Shown here piece by piece: positions 8,182 to 18,388 of a stretch of DNA of 64,000 nt. The notes below the pieces were generated by a model. That model was not told the origin of the DNA, did no database searches, and saw only the letters and a list, made by a program, of their open reading frames with translations. Position numbers and translations under genes: made by a program. This stretch comes from Acholeplasmatales bacterium (GTDB taxonomy: Bacteria > Bacillota_I > Bacilli_A > Acholeplasmatales > Anaeroplasmataceae): assembly GCA_017454375.1 (NCBI GenBank), contig JAFTDB010000033.1:106967-170966 (forward strand), written 5' to 3'. Numbering within the stretch: the stretch's first letter is position 1; every line of letters starts with the position of its first letter.

Positions 8182-8251
8182 ACCTACATCACTCCTACAT
8201 TATAATAAACGAATAAGAAATTAATTTTTTTCAAAAAAAATAAAGAATTTT

Positions 8252-8515
8252 TTATTTTTCTTTATTTTCTAACTCTTTATACATCTTTTTTTCTTTTCTT
8301 GTTAGTGGTACAGGGTCATATCCTGCCTTAAATAGAGGGTTACATTTTAATACCCTTTTAGCTGTATAGAAGCTGGCAGTAAAGAAATTAAATTTCTCAT
8401 AACAGCCTCTAGCATATTCGCTACATGTAGGTATATGCCTACAGCGAGGAGAAAGGCCTGGGGATATTGACTTTTTGTACCAATCTATTAATTTGATGGC
8501 ACCTTTATTTCTCAT
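8252..8515 (-). CDS. yidD: Membrane protein insertion efficiency factor YidD
   Basis: This 87-residue protein has the full YidD signature: LIDWYKKSISPG near the N-terminus, CRHIPTCSEYA with the two conserved cysteines, and CNPLFKAGYDPVP. It is thought to be an amphipathic membrane-associated helper of YidC-mediated insertion. It is not next to rnpA-yidC here; instead its ATG overlaps the end of the DJ-1 family gene by 11 bases. Length and motifs fit the family. Confidence 0.95.
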   Translation of the reverse strand: MRNKGAIKLIDWYKKSISPGLSPRCRHIPTCSEYARGCYEKFNFFTASFYTAKRVLKCNPLFKAGYDPVPLTRKEKKMYKELENKEK

Positions 8516-9041
8516 AATAAATGTGCTTATGAAGCTCTTTTAGGGCATCTTCACCTAGTAGTACTCTAACTATTTCATATGCAAAATCAAGTGAATATGC
8601 AACAGAAGTAGCAGTTACTAGCTTTCCATCAGTTACAACACCGATGCGTTCAAATGTACCACCGAAGTCTTCATCCATTGCCTTGAAGCATGTGTATTTT
8701 TTACCTTTAAGGTAACCCAGCATACCAAAGATTGTTGGTGCGGCACAAATACCAAATACATATTTATCGGCATCAAAGAAATGTCTGATTATTTCATGAA
8801 CTAATCCTGATACCTTTAAGTATTTATAGTGTGCTCCACCTGGAATTAATAATGCATCATATTGCTTATAAGGGATCTTTACAAGCTTATTTACATTAGT
8901 TAATGCGATACCATGTGAACCAACTACTGTCTTACCTAAAGAAGCAATTGTTAAATCTATACCTGCTCTACGAAGAATTGCAAAAGGAGCCATTGCCTCC
9001 TCTTCCTCGAAGCCTTCAAATATTAATGCTAAAACTTTCAT
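8505..9041 (-). CDS. DJ-1/PfpI family protein
   Basis: This 178-residue protein has a class I glutamine-amidotransferase-like fold. MKVLALIFEGFEEEEAMAP carries the conserved acidic residue near position 16, and FGICAAPTIFG holds the nucleophile-elbow cysteine near residue 100, as in the DJ-1/YajL branch. DJ-1 proteins are reported as glyoxalases, deglycases or chaperones; which applies here cannot be told. I chose the ATG at 9039-9041 rather than the upstream GTG at 9056 because AGGTGGTG lies nine bases before the ATG and would be inside the longer frame. It is the upstream partner of yidD. Confidence 0.88.
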   Translation of the reverse strand: MKVLALIFEGFEEEEAMAPFAILRRAGIDLTIASLGKTVVGSHGIALTNVNKLVKIPYKQYDALLIPGGAHYKYLKVSGLVHEIIRHFFDADKYVFGICAAPTIFGMLGYLKGKKYTCFKAMDEDFGGTFERIGVVTDGKLVTATSVAYSLDFAYEIVRVLLGEDALKELHKHIYYEK

Positions 9042-9227
9042 AAGTTTAATCACCACCTAAAAGTTATTATAACATAACTAGCATGTTTTTACACGCTATT
9101 TTTAATAATTATAGTCTTAAAATCACTGCGTTTTTACCTCTTTTTTTGACCTATATAATAATTTGATGGATTTTTACCCAAAAATTCCGTTAATAAAAGG
9201 CTTTTTTTATAGTTTTGTCCTTTACTT

Positions 9228-9256
9228 TTGACTTGTTTCATTTTATAATATAAAAT
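9228..9256 (+). promoter_or_regulatory. Sigma-A promoter of glyS
   Basis: TTGACT (9228-9233), 17-nt spacer, TAAAAT (9251-9256), with the glyS ATG 27 bases on. The leader is too short for a T-box, so glyS appears not to be tRNA-attenuated from this promoter. Confidence 0.8.
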
Positions 9257-9282
9257 GTTATGTTGTTTGTAGAGGTGAAAGA

Positions 9283-10674
9283 ATGAAAGAAATAACATTA
9301 GAAGAATTAGCCGCATTTATGAAGGAACAAGGATTTGTATATCCAGGTTCAGAAATCTATGGCGGTTTAGCAAATTCATTTGATTTTGGCCCACTTGGTG
9401 TAGAGCTAAAAAACAATGTTAAGAAAGCATGGTGGGAGAAGTTTGTTAAGCAGTCTAGATACAACGTAGGTCTAGATTCTTCAATATTAATGAATAAAGA
9501 GGTTTGGGTAGCTACTGGTCACATTACATCTTTCAACGACCCACTAATCGATTGTAAGAAATGTAAGAGTAGATATAGAGCTGACAAGCTAATTGAAGAT
9601 TTTACAAATGGTGAAATCACAGGCGATGGTATGAGTAATGATGATTTAGTTAAATACTTATACGATCACAAGGTTGTATGTCCTAACTGTGGTGCACTAG
9701 ATTACACTGATATCCGTAAGTTCAACCTAATGTTCAAAACTCATCAAGGTGTACTTGAGGACAATAAGAATGAGGTTTATTTAAGACCTGAAACAGCTCA
9801 AGGTATTTTTGTTAACTTCAAGAATATCCAAAGAACTACAAGAAAGAAAGTGCCATTTGGTGTTGGCCAAGTTGGTAAATCATTTAGAAATGAAATTACT
9901 CCAGGTAACTTCATTTTCCGTGTAAGAGAATTCGAACAAATGGAATTAGAATTCTTCTGTAAGCCAGGTACTGAAATTGAATGGTTCCAATATTGGAGAA
10001 AATATTGTTTCGATTTCTTATTATCTTTAGGTGTTAAGGAAGATAAGCTAAGATATCGTGATCATGATCCTGAGGAATTAGCATTCTACTCAAATGCTAC
10101 TACAGATATTGAATTCAAATTCCCTTGGGGATTTGGTGAACTATGGGGAATTGCTTCTCGTACAGATTATGACTTAAAGGCACACCAAACTCATAGTGGT
10201 GAAGCACTAGATTACCTAGATCCAACTGATAATTCAAAATATATTCCATATGTAGTTGAACCATCTGTTGGTGTAGAAAGAGTATTACTAACTGTAATGT
10301 TCAGTGCTTATGATGAAGAAGAATTAACAAAGGCTGATGGTTCTAAGGATGTTAGAACAGTATTACACTTACATCCAGTATTAGCACCATACAAGGTAGC
10401 AATTTTACCACTTATTAAGAAGAACCATGCTGACAAGGCTTTAGAATTATTTGACTTATATTCTAAATATTTCACATGCGTTTATGATGAAACTGCAAAT
10501 ATCGGTAAGAGATATCGTCGTCAAGATGCAATTGGCACACCATATGCAATCTGCGTAGATGATGAAACTCTAGCAAATAATACAGTAACTGTAAGAAACA
10601 GAGATACTATGGAACAAGTTACTATGTCAGTTGATGAAGTAATTCCATATATCCAAGAAAAATTAGTATTCTAA
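9283..10674 (+). CDS. glyS: Glycyl-tRNA synthetase (class II, single-chain type)
   Basis: This 463-residue enzyme charges tRNA-Gly. It is the alpha2 (eukaryote/archaea-like, GlyQS-replacing) form found in many Bacillota and Mollicutes. Motif 1 lies near [25 protein letters not shown], motif 2 in [25 protein letters not shown], motif 3 in [10 protein letters not shown], and the anticodon-binding domain occupies the last 100 residues ([10 protein letters not shown]...). A zinc site is suggested by CKKCKSRY ... CPNCG. GAGGTG precedes the ATG. It heads a run with dnaG and rpoD, the order seen in several Firmicutes. Confidence 0.96.
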   Translation: MKEITLEELAAFMKEQGFVYPGSEIYGGLANSFDFGPLGVELKNNVKKAWWEKFVKQSRYNVGLDSSILMNKEVWVATGHITSFNDPLIDCKKCKSRYRADKLIEDFTNGEITGDGMSNDDLVKYLYDHKVVCPNCGALDYTDIRKFNLMFKTHQGVLEDNKNEVYLRPETAQGIFVNFKNIQRTTRKKVPFGVGQVGKSFRNEITPGNFIFRVREFEQMELEFFCKPGTEIEWFQYWRKYCFDFLLSLGVKEDKLRYRDHDPEELAFYSNATTDIEFKFPWGFGELWGIASRTDYDLKAHQTHSGEALDYLDPTDNSKYIPYVVEPSVGVERVLLTVMFSAYDEEELTKADGSKDVRTVLHLHPVLAPYKVAILPLIKKNHADKALELFDLYSKYFTCVYDETANIGKRYRRQDAIGTPYAICVDDETLANNTVTVRNRDTMEQVTMSVDEVIPYIQEKLVF

Positions 10675-10697
10675 AAATATGAAATGGAGGTAGTATT

Positions 10698-12530
10698 TTG
10701 GCAACTCAAGAAGAAATAAAAGAAGTCCTAGATAAAACTGATGTTGTTTCAGTTGTCGAAAGATATCTACCTTTAAAAAAATCAGGAAAGAACTATATGG
10801 GATTGTGTCCTTTTCATAGCGAAAAGACACCATCCTTTGTTGTTTCTCCCGACAAGAAATTAGCTAAATGTTTTGGCTGTGGTGGTGGTGGCACTATCAT
10901 AGACTTTGTGATGCAAATTGAAAATGTGGATTTCAATCAGGCTCTAACAAAGCTTGCAGATGAAGCAGGAGTTAAGCTTAGTAATGTAAAAAGAACAGAG
11001 ATTAGTCCCGTAATAAAAAGATATTATGATATTATGAATTCTTCACTAGATTTCTATGAAAAATATCTAGAATCTACTGATGATGGTAAAAAGGCATTAG
11101 AATATCTTAAAAATCGTGGAATGGATGATGAATTAATAAAAGACTTTAAAATTGGCTTGGCACCTGATATTGGTAATACCTTATATCGAGTTTTAAAAGA
11201 ATATCAATACTTTGAGCTTGATATGGAGGATTTAGGCTTAGTCGCATCTAATGAAAAAGGATATCACGATGTATTCTCAAGAAGAATAATGTTCCCTATT
11301 TTTAATGAGACTGGAAATGTAGTTGCGTATAGCGGTAGAATATTCGATCCTAAAGATAAAGACAATCCTAAATATATCAATTCACCTGAAACTCCTATAT
11401 TTAAAAAGAATGAAATATTATTCAATTTGAATCTAGCTAAAGGCGTTATTAGGAAGAATAATCGTGTAGTTCTACATGAAGGCCAAATGGATGTTATCGC
11501 ATCTTATAAAAGTGGAATCAAGGAAGCAGTTTGTACACTTGGTACAGCATTAACTACTAACCATGTACAGACATTAAAGAAATATACCAATAATGTAGTT
11601 ATCGCCTATGATGGTGATAAAGCTGGTATAAAGGCCTCTAAAAAGGCAATATCCTTATTCCTACAGGCAGGCTTTAATGTAAGATTAATCCTATTCCCAG
11701 ATGGAATGGATCCTGATGAATATGTTAAAAAATATGGTAAAGATGGTTATTTAAAATTCTTAAATGATAATTTGATGGATGCTTATGAATATGAATTCAA
11801 TGTTGCGTTCATTGGTAAGGATTTAAAGGATTCAATCGTTGTGGAAGCTGTTAAGGATGAGCTTTTCCAAATGATGAATAACCTTCCATCAAATACATTA
11901 AAGGAAGAATATTTAACCAAATTAGCCGAGAAGCTTAATGTTGGTGGCTTAGCATTATCAAATGACTTTGATTTCTATGTTAGAACTCACACAAGTAGGA
12001 AGCACAAGGTAGAGCCTAGCTTTGTTAGTGAGGATGAGCCTAAGGTAGAACCAAAGGAAATCGAAGAGAAAAAATGGAATTCTCCATGTGAGCTTAGATT
12101 ATTTATGTATGCTAAATCATCTAAGGAGAGAGCTTTAAGAATTGATAATCTTATCCAAGATGAGATTATGAATGCTTTTTCATCTTACTCAATCAATTTA
12201 TGGATAAAGCTTATAAATGATTATTATGCTGTAAACGATAAATTTAGCGAATCTAAATTCATTAATATATTGAATGTTGAAGAGCTTAATTTCTATATGG
12301 AAATACTAGAAACAGTTAGAAAAGATAAAACACCATATAATGAAGTAGATGAGAATAAATGTATCGAGCATATTAAGATTGTGGCTTTAGAAAAAGAAAT
12401 TGAGAAGCTAAATAAGATGATGGAAAAGGCTACTCAAGAGAAGAAATACACCTATGTAAATAGAGTGTTTGAGCTTAAAAAGAAATTAGTCGCTTTAAAA
12501 AAACAAAATAAACGTAAGGAGAGAAACTAA
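10698..12530 (+). CDS. dnaG: DNA primase
   Basis: This 610-residue primase makes RNA primers for replication. The CHC2 zinc-binding domain is at about residues 38-64 ([11 protein letters not shown] ... KCFGC), the TOPRIM catalytic core around [10 protein letters not shown] and AYDGDKAG (about 255-310), and a helical C-terminal helicase-binding region follows, with a charged linker near residue 440. The start is TTG at 10698-10700, supported by GGAGGT seven to eight bases upstream; the protein then begins [15 protein letters not shown], as in other DnaG proteins. Its stop overlaps the rpoD start by one base. Confidence 0.96.
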   Translation: MATQEEIKEVLDKTDVVSVVERYLPLKKSGKNYMGLCPFHSEKTPSFVVSPDKKLAKCFGCGGGGTIIDFVMQIENVDFNQALTKLADEAGVKLSNVKRTEISPVIKRYYDIMNSSLDFYEKYLESTDDGKKALEYLKNRGMDDELIKDFKIGLAPDIGNTLYRVLKEYQYFELDMEDLGLVASNEKGYHDVFSRRIMFPIFNETGNVVAYSGRIFDPKDKDNPKYINSPETPIFKKNEILFNLNLAKGVIRKNNRVVLHEGQMDVIASYKSGIKEAVCTLGTALTTNHVQTLKKYTNNVVIAYDGDKAGIKASKKAISLFLQAGFNVRLILFPDGMDPDEYVKKYGKDGYLKFLNDNLMDAYEYEFNVAFIGKDLKDSIVVEAVKDELFQMMNNLPSNTLKEEYLTKLAEKLNVGGLALSNDFDFYVRTHTSRKHKVEPSFVSEDEPKVEPKEIEEKKWNSPCELRLFMYAKSSKERALRIDNLIQDEIMNAFSSYSINLWIKLINDYYAVNDKFSESKFINILNVEELNFYMEILETVRKDKTPYNEVDENKCIEHIKIVALEKEIEKLNKMMEKATQEKKYTYVNRVFELKKKLVALKKQNKRKERN

Positions 12531-13729
12531 TGGAAGAAAACAAAATTAGCTTTGAAGAGGCAATTGCTAAATTAGAAGAAATTGCCAAAAACAACGATGG
12601 AGTCGTTACTACTTTAGACATTGTCAAATACTTCCCTTTTGAAAGTGATGATTATGACAAAATCGAAAAGATCCTTCTAGATAAGGATATCGACATCAAA
12701 GAAGTAGAGATGGATGTAGATGTTGATGAAGAACCAGATCTAGCAAATGTCGAAGAAGTAGATATTTCTAACTATGACGTTCTACCTACATCAGTTAAAG
12801 TTGATGACCCAGTTAGAATGTATTTAAAGGAAATAGGTAAGATTCCTCTATTAACACTTGATCAAGAAAAATTATATTCTGAACAAGTAGTTATCGGTAG
12901 AAAAGCTAGAGAACAATTAGAGAAGATTGAAGCAGAACAAAATTATGATTCTATTTCTGCTGAAGAATATGAAAAGCTAGAAGAACAAGTTGAGCTTGCT
13001 AACCATGCAAAGGATATGCTTGTTAATGCCAACCTACGTTTGGTTGTATCTATCGCTAAAAAATATGCATCACGTGGTTTACAACTTCTTGACCTAATTC
13101 AAGAAGGTAATATGGGCCTAATTAAGGCTGTTGATAAATTTGATTATGAAAAAGGATTCAAATTCTCTACTTACGCAACTTGGTGGATTCGTCAAGGTAT
13201 TGCAAGAGCTGTAGCTGACCAAGCTAGAACTATTCGTATTCCAGTACATATGGTTGAAACAATCAACAAGCTTGTTAGAGTTCAACGTCAATTAGTTCAA
13301 GAATTATCTCGTGAGCCTAATGATGATGAAATTGCTGAAAGAATGGGAATTTCTGTTGAAAAGGTTCAACAAATTCGTAAGATTGCTCAAGAGCCAATCT
13401 CTTTAGAGGCTCCAGTAGGTGAGGAAGAAGATTCATCACTTGGCGATTTCATTTCAGATCCAGGTGCACTAGATCCATATGAATATACAGCTAAACAAAA
13501 GCTACGTGAAGAACTAGATGATGCCCTAAAGACATTAACTCCAAGAGAAGCTAGAGTATTACAACTTCGTTTTGGTTTAATCGATGGTAGAACTCGTACA
13601 CTAGAAGAGGTTGGTAAGGAATTCAACGTTACACGTGAACGTATCCGTCAAATTGAAGCTAAGGCTTTAAGAAAGTTAAAACATCCATCTAGAAGTAAGA
13701 AATTAAAAGATTTCTTAATTAAATATTAA
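12530..13729 (+). CDS. rpoD: Primary sigma factor (sigma-70/sigma-A)
   Basis: This is a 399-residue housekeeping sigma factor. Region 1.1 is the acidic N-terminus; region 1.2 is [17 protein letters not shown] (about 101-118); regions 2.1-2.4 span [27 protein letters not shown] to [27 protein letters not shown]; region 4.2 has the helix-turn-helix [28 protein letters not shown]. Length matches Firmicutes sigma-A, without the large non-conserved insert of proteobacteria. It overlaps dnaG by one base, so the two are co-translated. It should recognise the TTGACA/TATAAT-like promoters listed in this annotation. Confidence 0.97.
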   Translation: MEENKISFEEAIAKLEEIAKNNDGVVTTLDIVKYFPFESDDYDKIEKILLDKDIDIKEVEMDVDVDEEPDLANVEEVDISNYDVLPTSVKVDDPVRMYLKEIGKIPLLTLDQEKLYSEQVVIGRKAREQLEKIEAEQNYDSISAEEYEKLEEQVELANHAKDMLVNANLRLVVSIAKKYASRGLQLLDLIQEGNMGLIKAVDKFDYEKGFKFSTYATWWIRQGIARAVADQARTIRIPVHMVETINKLVRVQRQLVQELSREPNDDEIAERMGISVEKVQQIRKIAQEPISLEAPVGEEEDSSLGDFISDPGALDPYEYTAKQKLREELDDALKTLTPREARVLQLRFGLIDGRTRTLEEVGKEFNVTRERIRQIEAKALRKLKHPSRSKKLKDFLIKY

Positions 13730-13730
13730 A

Positions 13731-14378
13731 ATGAATCGAATTGATTTACTTGCTAGTCTAGCAAGTGATTCTAATATCTTATTAGATGTAGGCTGTGACC
13801 ATGCTTACACAGTTATTACTGCCTGTAAAAACTATAATGTTAAGAAAGCTATCGCCTCAGATATAGCTGAAGGACCACTTGAGGTTGCTAAAGCCAATAT
13901 TATAAAGAGTGGTTTAGAGGATAGAATTAAAACTATCAAATCTGATGGCTTAAAACAAGTTGAAGATGATTTTGATACCCTAATCATTAGTGGTATGGGC
14001 GGTCTACTAATAAAAGATATTTTAGAATCATCTATAGATAAAATTAAGAATAAAAAGCTAATATTATCTCCTAATCGTGATTATTATGATGTTAGATTAT
14101 TTTTAACAAATAATGGTTTTCAAATAATCGATGAATATGCTTTTTATGATAAATCTATTTTCTATGAAGCTATAGTAGCCATACCAGGTGAAATGAATAT
14201 CACTGAATTTGAAATAAAATATGGCCCTATTTTGCTTAAGAAAAAGGATGAAGACTTTATAAATTATTATCAAAAACAATATGATAAATTTAATAAAGCA
14301 CTAAAAAACATTAAAAAAATAGAAGAAAAAGATAATTTGGAATTATTAATTGCTGATTATCGTAAGATTTTAAATTAA
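13731..14378 (+). CDS. trmK: tRNA (adenine-22-N1)-methyltransferase TrmK
   Basis: This 215-residue SAM-dependent methyltransferase modifies A22 in the D-arm of tRNA. The SAM motif is LLDVGCDHAY near residues 17-26 with ASDIAEGPLEVAKAN for the acidic ribose contact, and the family motif GMGGLLIKDIL near residue 90 follows DTLIISGM. The C-terminal helices bind tRNA. The gene sits directly after rpoD, a conserved trmK position in Firmicutes. Its start lies one base after the rpoD stop, with little Shine-Dalgarno of its own, suggesting coupling. Confidence 0.93.
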   Translation: MNRIDLLASLASDSNILLDVGCDHAYTVITACKNYNVKKAIASDIAEGPLEVAKANIIKSGLEDRIKTIKSDGLKQVEDDFDTLIISGMGGLLIKDILESSIDKIKNKKLILSPNRDYYDVRLFLTNNGFQIIDEYAFYDKSIFYEAIVAIPGEMNITEFEIKYGPILLKKKDEDFINYYQKQYDKFNKALKNIKKIEEKDNLELLIADYRKILN

Positions 14379-14396
14379 TTGGCCATTTTTGGCCAA
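14379..14396 (+). terminator. Short hairpin between trmK and tRNA-Thr
   Basis: TTGGCC-ATTTTT-GGCCAA has a 6-bp stem but is followed by TAAA rather than a T-run, so it may be a processing signal or weak terminator at the end of the glyS-trmK unit. Confidence 0.4.
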
Positions 14397-14401
14397 TAAA
14401 T

Positions 14402-14475
14402 GCTCGCTTAGTACATCGGTAGTACACAGCCATGGTAAGGCTGAAGGATAGGTCCGACTCCTATAGTGAGCACCA
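14402..14475 (+). tRNA. tRNA-Thr (anticodon GGU)
   Basis: A full cloverleaf can be drawn: acceptor GCTCGCT/AGTGAGC, D-stem GTAC/GTAC, anticodon stem CAGCC/GGCTG with loop ATGGTAA (anticodon GGT), T-stem ATAGG/CCTAT with loop TCCGACT, discriminator A and an encoded CCA end. It lies between trmK and the phosphatase gene on the same strand and may be processed from a joint transcript. Confidence 0.97.
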
Positions 14476-14493
14476 GAAGTTGGTGGTGGTATT

Positions 14494-15249
14494 ATGTATG
14501 AATTAAAAGGTTGTGGACTAAGAAATGCTAGAGACATTTCTTATGCAAATATAAAGAAAAATTTACTTGTCAGAAGTGAAGCTTTAAATAAATTAACTCC
14601 TGAAGAAGCAAAGATTTTAGCTGAAAAATATAATATCAAGATTGTAATAGATCTACGTACCGACGAAGAAATTAAGAAAAAAGATATTGAAATACCAAAC
14701 GCAAAGTATTATCATATACCCCTAATTTCTCACCAGGAATTTGGCTTATCTCATGAAAAGAACGCAGATAAGGATATGGTTAAACAAAAAAGAATACCTG
14801 ATTTAAAGGTATTATATCCATATTTAGTTAAGGAAGATAAATCAGGCCCTTGGAAACAAATATTTGATATTCTTATCAATAATGAGGAAGGTGCCATATT
14901 GTGGCATTGTACAGCTGGTAAGGATCGTTGTGGAATAGTATCTGCAATTATTGAATATGCCCTAGGCTTATCTGATGAGGAAGTAATGTATGATTATTTA
15001 TATACAAATAAGCATAAGGTATTCCCTGTTAGATACCGTATCTTATCTTGGTTTTTATTTAAGCATGAGGTAAGAAGAAGATTTAGAAATATCTTTATTG
15101 CTAAAAAGGAATATCTAGAATCTGCATTAAATTATATTAAGGATGTATATGGTAATATTGAAACATTCTTATATGAGGTTTGTGGTGTATCTGATGATGA
15201 TTTAGATACATTAAGAGATAAATATACTGAAGAAGAAGCAAGAATCTAA
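14494..15249 (+). CDS. Tyrosine-protein phosphatase (Y_phosphatase3 type)
   Basis: This 251-residue protein has the CX5R phosphatase loop HCTAGKDRCG with Cys139 and Arg145, and an Asp-rich segment IVIDLRTDEEI (about 50-60) typical of the PF13350 (IphP/Y_phosphatase3) family, which acts on phosphotyrosine or phosphoinositides. The N-terminal GCGLRNARDISY corresponds to the family's (G)xxNxRD start. No secretion signal is seen. The gene is 18 bases after tRNA-Thr and abuts the esterase gene (TAATG overlap), so it belongs to a small operon with the hydrolase and nrnA. The natural substrate is unknown. Confidence 0.88.
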   Translation: MYELKGCGLRNARDISYANIKKNLLVRSEALNKLTPEEAKILAEKYNIKIVIDLRTDEEIKKKDIEIPNAKYYHIPLISHQEFGLSHEKNADKDMVKQKRIPDLKVLYPYLVKEDKSGPWKQIFDILINNEEGAILWHCTAGKDRCGIVSAIIEYALGLSDEEVMYDYLYTNKHKVFPVRYRILSWFLFKHEVRRRFRNIFIAKKEYLESALNYIKDVYGNIETFLYEVCGVSDDDLDTLRDKYTEEEARI

Positions 15250-15995
15250 TGAGACATTATTATAATTTTTCAAAATGTTATTATGATGATTTCTTTATAG
15301 ATGATAATAAAAGAGATTTAATTATAATATCTCCAGGCGGTGGCTATGACCACACATCTATTAGAGAATCAGATCCAGTAAAAGATTTTTATAACTTGCA
15401 TGGATATCATGTGGTAATTGTTCATTATACAGAAGAACACTTGCCTTTCCCATATCCACAAGAGGTATTAGCTAATGTTATTAAGCTATATCAAAATGAT
15501 AAACGAGTTAATCATTTAATTGGCTTAGGCTTTTCAGCTGGAGGGCATAACATTTTAGAGGTTGCCTTACATCCTGATACATATGGTGTTAAATTTGATT
15601 TGTTGATGCTTGCATATCCAGTTGTAACATCAAATCCTAATTATGCACATATGGGTTCATTTAGAGCCTTATTAGGCGACAAATTTGAAGATAAGATATT
15701 ATTAAAAAGATTATCTTTAGAGTTGGAAGTAACTAAAAATGCTCCACCATTATTCCTATGGGGTACATGGACAGATGAGAGCGTTGATGTTATGAACTCA
15801 ATATTACTTTTAGAAGCTTATAAGAAAAATAATCTTAATGTTGAATATCATGTTTATCCTATGGGTGGACATGGATTGTCACTATCAAATGAGAAAACTA
15901 GTGGTGGAGATCCTAAAAAGGTAATTCCATATGTTAGTAGCTGGAGTGATGAATCTATAAAATGGTTAGAATATAACCTTAATAAAATGGAGTAG
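15249..15995 (+). CDS. Alpha/beta hydrolase (esterase-like)
   Basis: This 248-residue hydrolase has the nucleophile elbow GFSAGGH with Ser96, an oxyanion-hole type motif SPGGGYDHTS (about 28-37), an acidic residue in the WGTWTDESVD segment and the catalytic His in MGGHGLS near residue 205. The pattern resembles acetyl-xylan/BD-FAE type esterases, which deacetylate sugars; the exact substrate cannot be inferred. No signal peptide. It overlaps the phosphatase stop by one base and ends three bases before nrnA, so the three are co-transcribed. Confidence 0.85.
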   Translation: MRHYYNFSKCYYDDFFIDDNKRDLIIISPGGGYDHTSIRESDPVKDFYNLHGYHVVIVHYTEEHLPFPYPQEVLANVIKLYQNDKRVNHLIGLGFSAGGHNILEVALHPDTYGVKFDLLMLAYPVVTSNPNYAHMGSFRALLGDKFEDKILLKRLSLELEVTKNAPPLFLWGTWTDESVDVMNSILLLEAYKKNNLNVEYHVYPMGGHGLSLSNEKTSGGDPKKVIPYVSSWSDESIKWLEYNLNKME

Positions 15996-15998
15996 TTT

Positions 15999-16949
15999 AT
16001 GGAAAAAAGAGAAAAGCTAATCAAAGAATTAATTAAAAAAATTAAAAAATATGACAGAATCATTATTCATAGACATTCTAGACCTGACTTAGATGCCTTA
16101 GGAACTCAGTTAGGCTTAAGAGATGCCATTAAATATAATTTCCCTAATAAGGAAGTATATGTAGTTGGTGATGTATCTGCTAAATATAAATTTATCGGTG
16201 ATATGGATGAAATTGATGATTCTAAATATGAAGGTGCTCTAGCAATCATCGTCGATGTTGCAGTATCTCATATGGTATCTGATGAAAGATATAAATTAGC
16301 AAAAGAAATATTTGTTGTTGATCATCATAATAATGAATGTGATGTAACAGAAAACTGGATTTGTGATCCAGATAAAGCTGCTGTAGCTGAATATATTACA
16401 ATGATTTTAAAGGATAATCATTTAAAGATTAATAAGGATGCAGCTACTAAATTATTTGGTGGTATCGTAACTGATAGTGGTAGATTCATGTATGGACATA
16501 ATCGCTCAGATACACTAAAGATTGCAGCTTATCTACTTGAATGTGGTGCTGATGATAAATATATTTATTCAAATATTTATGTAGAATCACTAAAAAATAG
16601 AGAAATGACTAATTATTTCTCAAATAAATTCGAAGTTAAGGATGGCGTAGCCTTCTTAAAGAATGATAAGGATGTATTTGAAAAATTCCCTGTAGAATTT
16701 AGCGATATCTCTAGAGGTATGGTTGGCGTTATGGCAGGTATCGAAGAAATTAAGATTTGGCTTAATTTCACATATGATGTAACTAAAGACGCTGTAGTTG
16801 GTGAATTTAGATCTCGTAATATCAATATTGTTGATATTGCTAAAAAATATGGTGGCGGTGGTCACCTACAAGCATGTGGTGCTACTTTAAAGGATTGGAA
16901 TGAAGTAGACCAAATTATTAATGATTACATTAAATTAGCAAACGAATAA
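15999..16949 (+). CDS. nrnA: NrnA-type DHH/DHHA1 phosphoesterase (nanoRNase / pAp phosphatase)
   Basis: This 316-residue cytoplasmic enzyme degrades 2-5 nt RNA and/or dephosphorylates pAp; some relatives act on pApA or c-di-AMP. The DHH domain has HRHSRPDLDALG (about 25-36), VDVAVSHM (about 83-90) and VDHHNN (about 103-108); the C-terminal DHHA1 domain ends in GGGGHLQACGA. No membrane or PAS/GGDEF part, so this is not GdpP. The linked diguanylate cyclase at 26.6 kb makes linear dinucleotide turnover a plausible role, which is inference. Confidence 0.9.
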   Translation: MEKREKLIKELIKKIKKYDRIIIHRHSRPDLDALGTQLGLRDAIKYNFPNKEVYVVGDVSAKYKFIGDMDEIDDSKYEGALAIIVDVAVSHMVSDERYKLAKEIFVVDHHNNECDVTENWICDPDKAAVAEYITMILKDNHLKINKDAATKLFGGIVTDSGRFMYGHNRSDTLKIAAYLLECGADDKYIYSNIYVESLKNREMTNYFSNKFEVKDGVAFLKNDKDVFEKFPVEFSDISRGMVGVMAGIEEIKIWLNFTYDVTKDAVVGEFRSRNINIVDIAKKYGGGGHLQACGATLKDWNEVDQIINDYIKLANE

Positions 16950-16992
16950 ATGATGTGAATATGATATTCATATCATTTTTTTAGGAGGAAAT

Positions 16993-18342
16993 ATGTTTTT
17001 AAAAAAATTATTTAAATTCAAAATGTTTATATTATTAATTACTATTTCCTCATTTATATTAGGATATTTTTTGGCTGATTTTGCCTACAATAATTTGTTT
17101 TCAAATTATATGATTGAAACTAATCTAACAGATGAATATTATGTATCAAATGAATATTATAATTATTTATCTGATTATAATTCAATCGTCAGCATTCAAA
17201 ATAAGCTTGTAACTGATAAAAAGCTTAGTGATGCTAAAATCAAAAATATCAGTGTATCGACAGTTATGTCTTTAAAGGATGTTCATAACAATCTATCTAT
17301 TCAAAAGACAGATAGTGGAATGAAGATTTTAGTTAAAGAAAAATCATATGGATATACAATTGTATCTAAAACTAAATTAAATGATGGCTTAACTAAATTT
17401 AATAAAACTATGACTGCTATCTATGATAAGAGTAGAACAGAAGATGTTATGAATAAAAACCTAACTGATTTAAGTACTTTCTTTGAGGCATATAAGGATC
17501 AGTACACTGTTGAATACAATAATTATTTATCTTATTACAATAATATAAAAGGTAAGAAGCTTGGTATGGTTGATGTAACCTTGGGTACACCAACCCTCAT
17601 CAATCACCAAAACCCTTATATTATTGGTGCCATATTTATGGCTTCATCACTTGTTATAACAATATTTGTAATATTCTTACTTGATAAAAAGGGTAAGCTT
17701 GAGGATATAAAAGATATATCTAATAATGAGACAATATATCGTACACCATTCCATAAATCTTATTGGTTACAAACTATTAAGCCTTTTAAGAAGCTATCAT
17801 CACTTACATTAATTGCGTTATTATTCGCATTAATGCTAGTAGCAAAGCTTTTAAGATTACCTTCAGGCTTTGGTGAACTTGGTATAGGATTCACTTATAT
17901 ATTCTTCTCAATTATAGGTATGTTATTTGGACCAGTAGTAGGAGTAGTAATTGGATTTTTCTCAGATATATTAGGATTCTTTTTATTCCCTACAGGCTAT
18001 CCATTCTTTTTCCCATATACCCTAAGCGCAATGCTAACTGGTTTTATTTATGGAATATTCTTCTATAAAACTAAGGTTACATTCGCTAAATGCTTTTATG
18101 CTAGATTTTTAGTAGGTATGTTTATAAATGTATTCTTAGGCTCTATTTGGTGGGCAATTATTAATTCATTTAGCTTTGAAGCTTATTTGGATTATACATT
18201 CCTAATTGAGCTACCTAAGAATTTAGTATATTTATTACCTCAATCTATATTATTATTTATAGTATTTAAGCCTGTTACAATCATTGCCTACAACTTCAAT
18301 TTAATAGATGAAGAAGTAAGTAAAAATGTAACAATAATTTAA
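16993..18342 (+). CDS. Fusion: Wzz-like two-helix domain plus FolT-family ECF S component
   Basis: This 449-residue membrane protein has two parts. Residues about 267-440 form a six-helix ECF-transporter substrate-binding subunit of the folate (FolT) type, with LGIGFTYIFFSIIGMLFGPVVG-like and FSDILGFFLFPTGYPFFFPYTLSAMLTGFIYG-like segments. The first 240 residues are foreign to FolT: helix 1 (about 11-30), an extracytoplasmic domain of about 175 residues, and helix 2 (about 209-231) preceded by a proline-containing stretch, a topology reminiscent of Wzz/chain-length proteins. Folate fits its neighbours fmt and metK. AGGAGG precedes the ATG. The S-component call is firm; the N-terminal comparison is tentative. 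Confidence 0.8.
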   Translation: MFLKKLFKFKMFILLITISSFILGYFLADFAYNNLFSNYMIETNLTDEYYVSNEYYNYLSDYNSIVSIQNKLVTDKKLSDAKIKNISVSTVMSLKDVHNNLSIQKTDSGMKILVKEKSYGYTIVSKTKLNDGLTKFNKTMTAIYDKSRTEDVMNKNLTDLSTFFEAYKDQYTVEYNNYLSYYNNIKGKKLGMVDVTLGTPTLINHQNPYIIGAIFMASSLVITIFVIFLLDKKGKLEDIKDISNNETIYRTPFHKSYWLQTIKPFKKLSSLTLIALLFALMLVAKLLRLPSGFGELGIGFTYIFFSIIGMLFGPVVGVVIGFFSDILGFFLFPTGYPFFFPYTLSAMLTGFIYGIFFYKTKVTFAKCFYARFLVGMFINVFLGSIWWAIINSFSFEAYLDYTFLIELPKNLVYLLPQSILLFIVFKPVTIIAYNFNLIDEEVSKNVTII

Positions 18343-18351
18343 ATTGTTTTC

Positions 18352-18380
18352 TTGAATTTATACTATCTTAATAGTATAAT
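18352..18380 (+). promoter_or_regulatory. Sigma-A promoter of the priA-metK operon, with inverted repeat
   Basis: TTGAAT (18352-18357), 17-nt spacer, TATAAT (18375-18380). An 8-bp inverted repeat TATACTAT-CTTA-ATAGTATA fills the spacer and -10 region and could bind a regulator, or may only reflect AT-richness. Confidence 0.75.
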
Positions 18381-18388
18381 CTATATCG

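Noticed and set aside
9060..9282. T-box leader for glyS
   Set aside because: No T-box sequence (AGGGTGGNACCGCG), specifier hairpin or terminator is visible, and the promoter is only 27 bases from the ATG.
9134..9316. 60-residue open frame on the minus strand upstream of glyS
   Set aside because: It overlaps the glyS promoter and start; composition is Leu/Lys-rich from AT-rich spacer DNA; no ribosome site.
15854..16063. 69-residue minus-strand open frame spanning two plus-strand genes
   Set aside because: Antisense to the hydrolase and nrnA reading frames, which are well conserved; no ribosome site.
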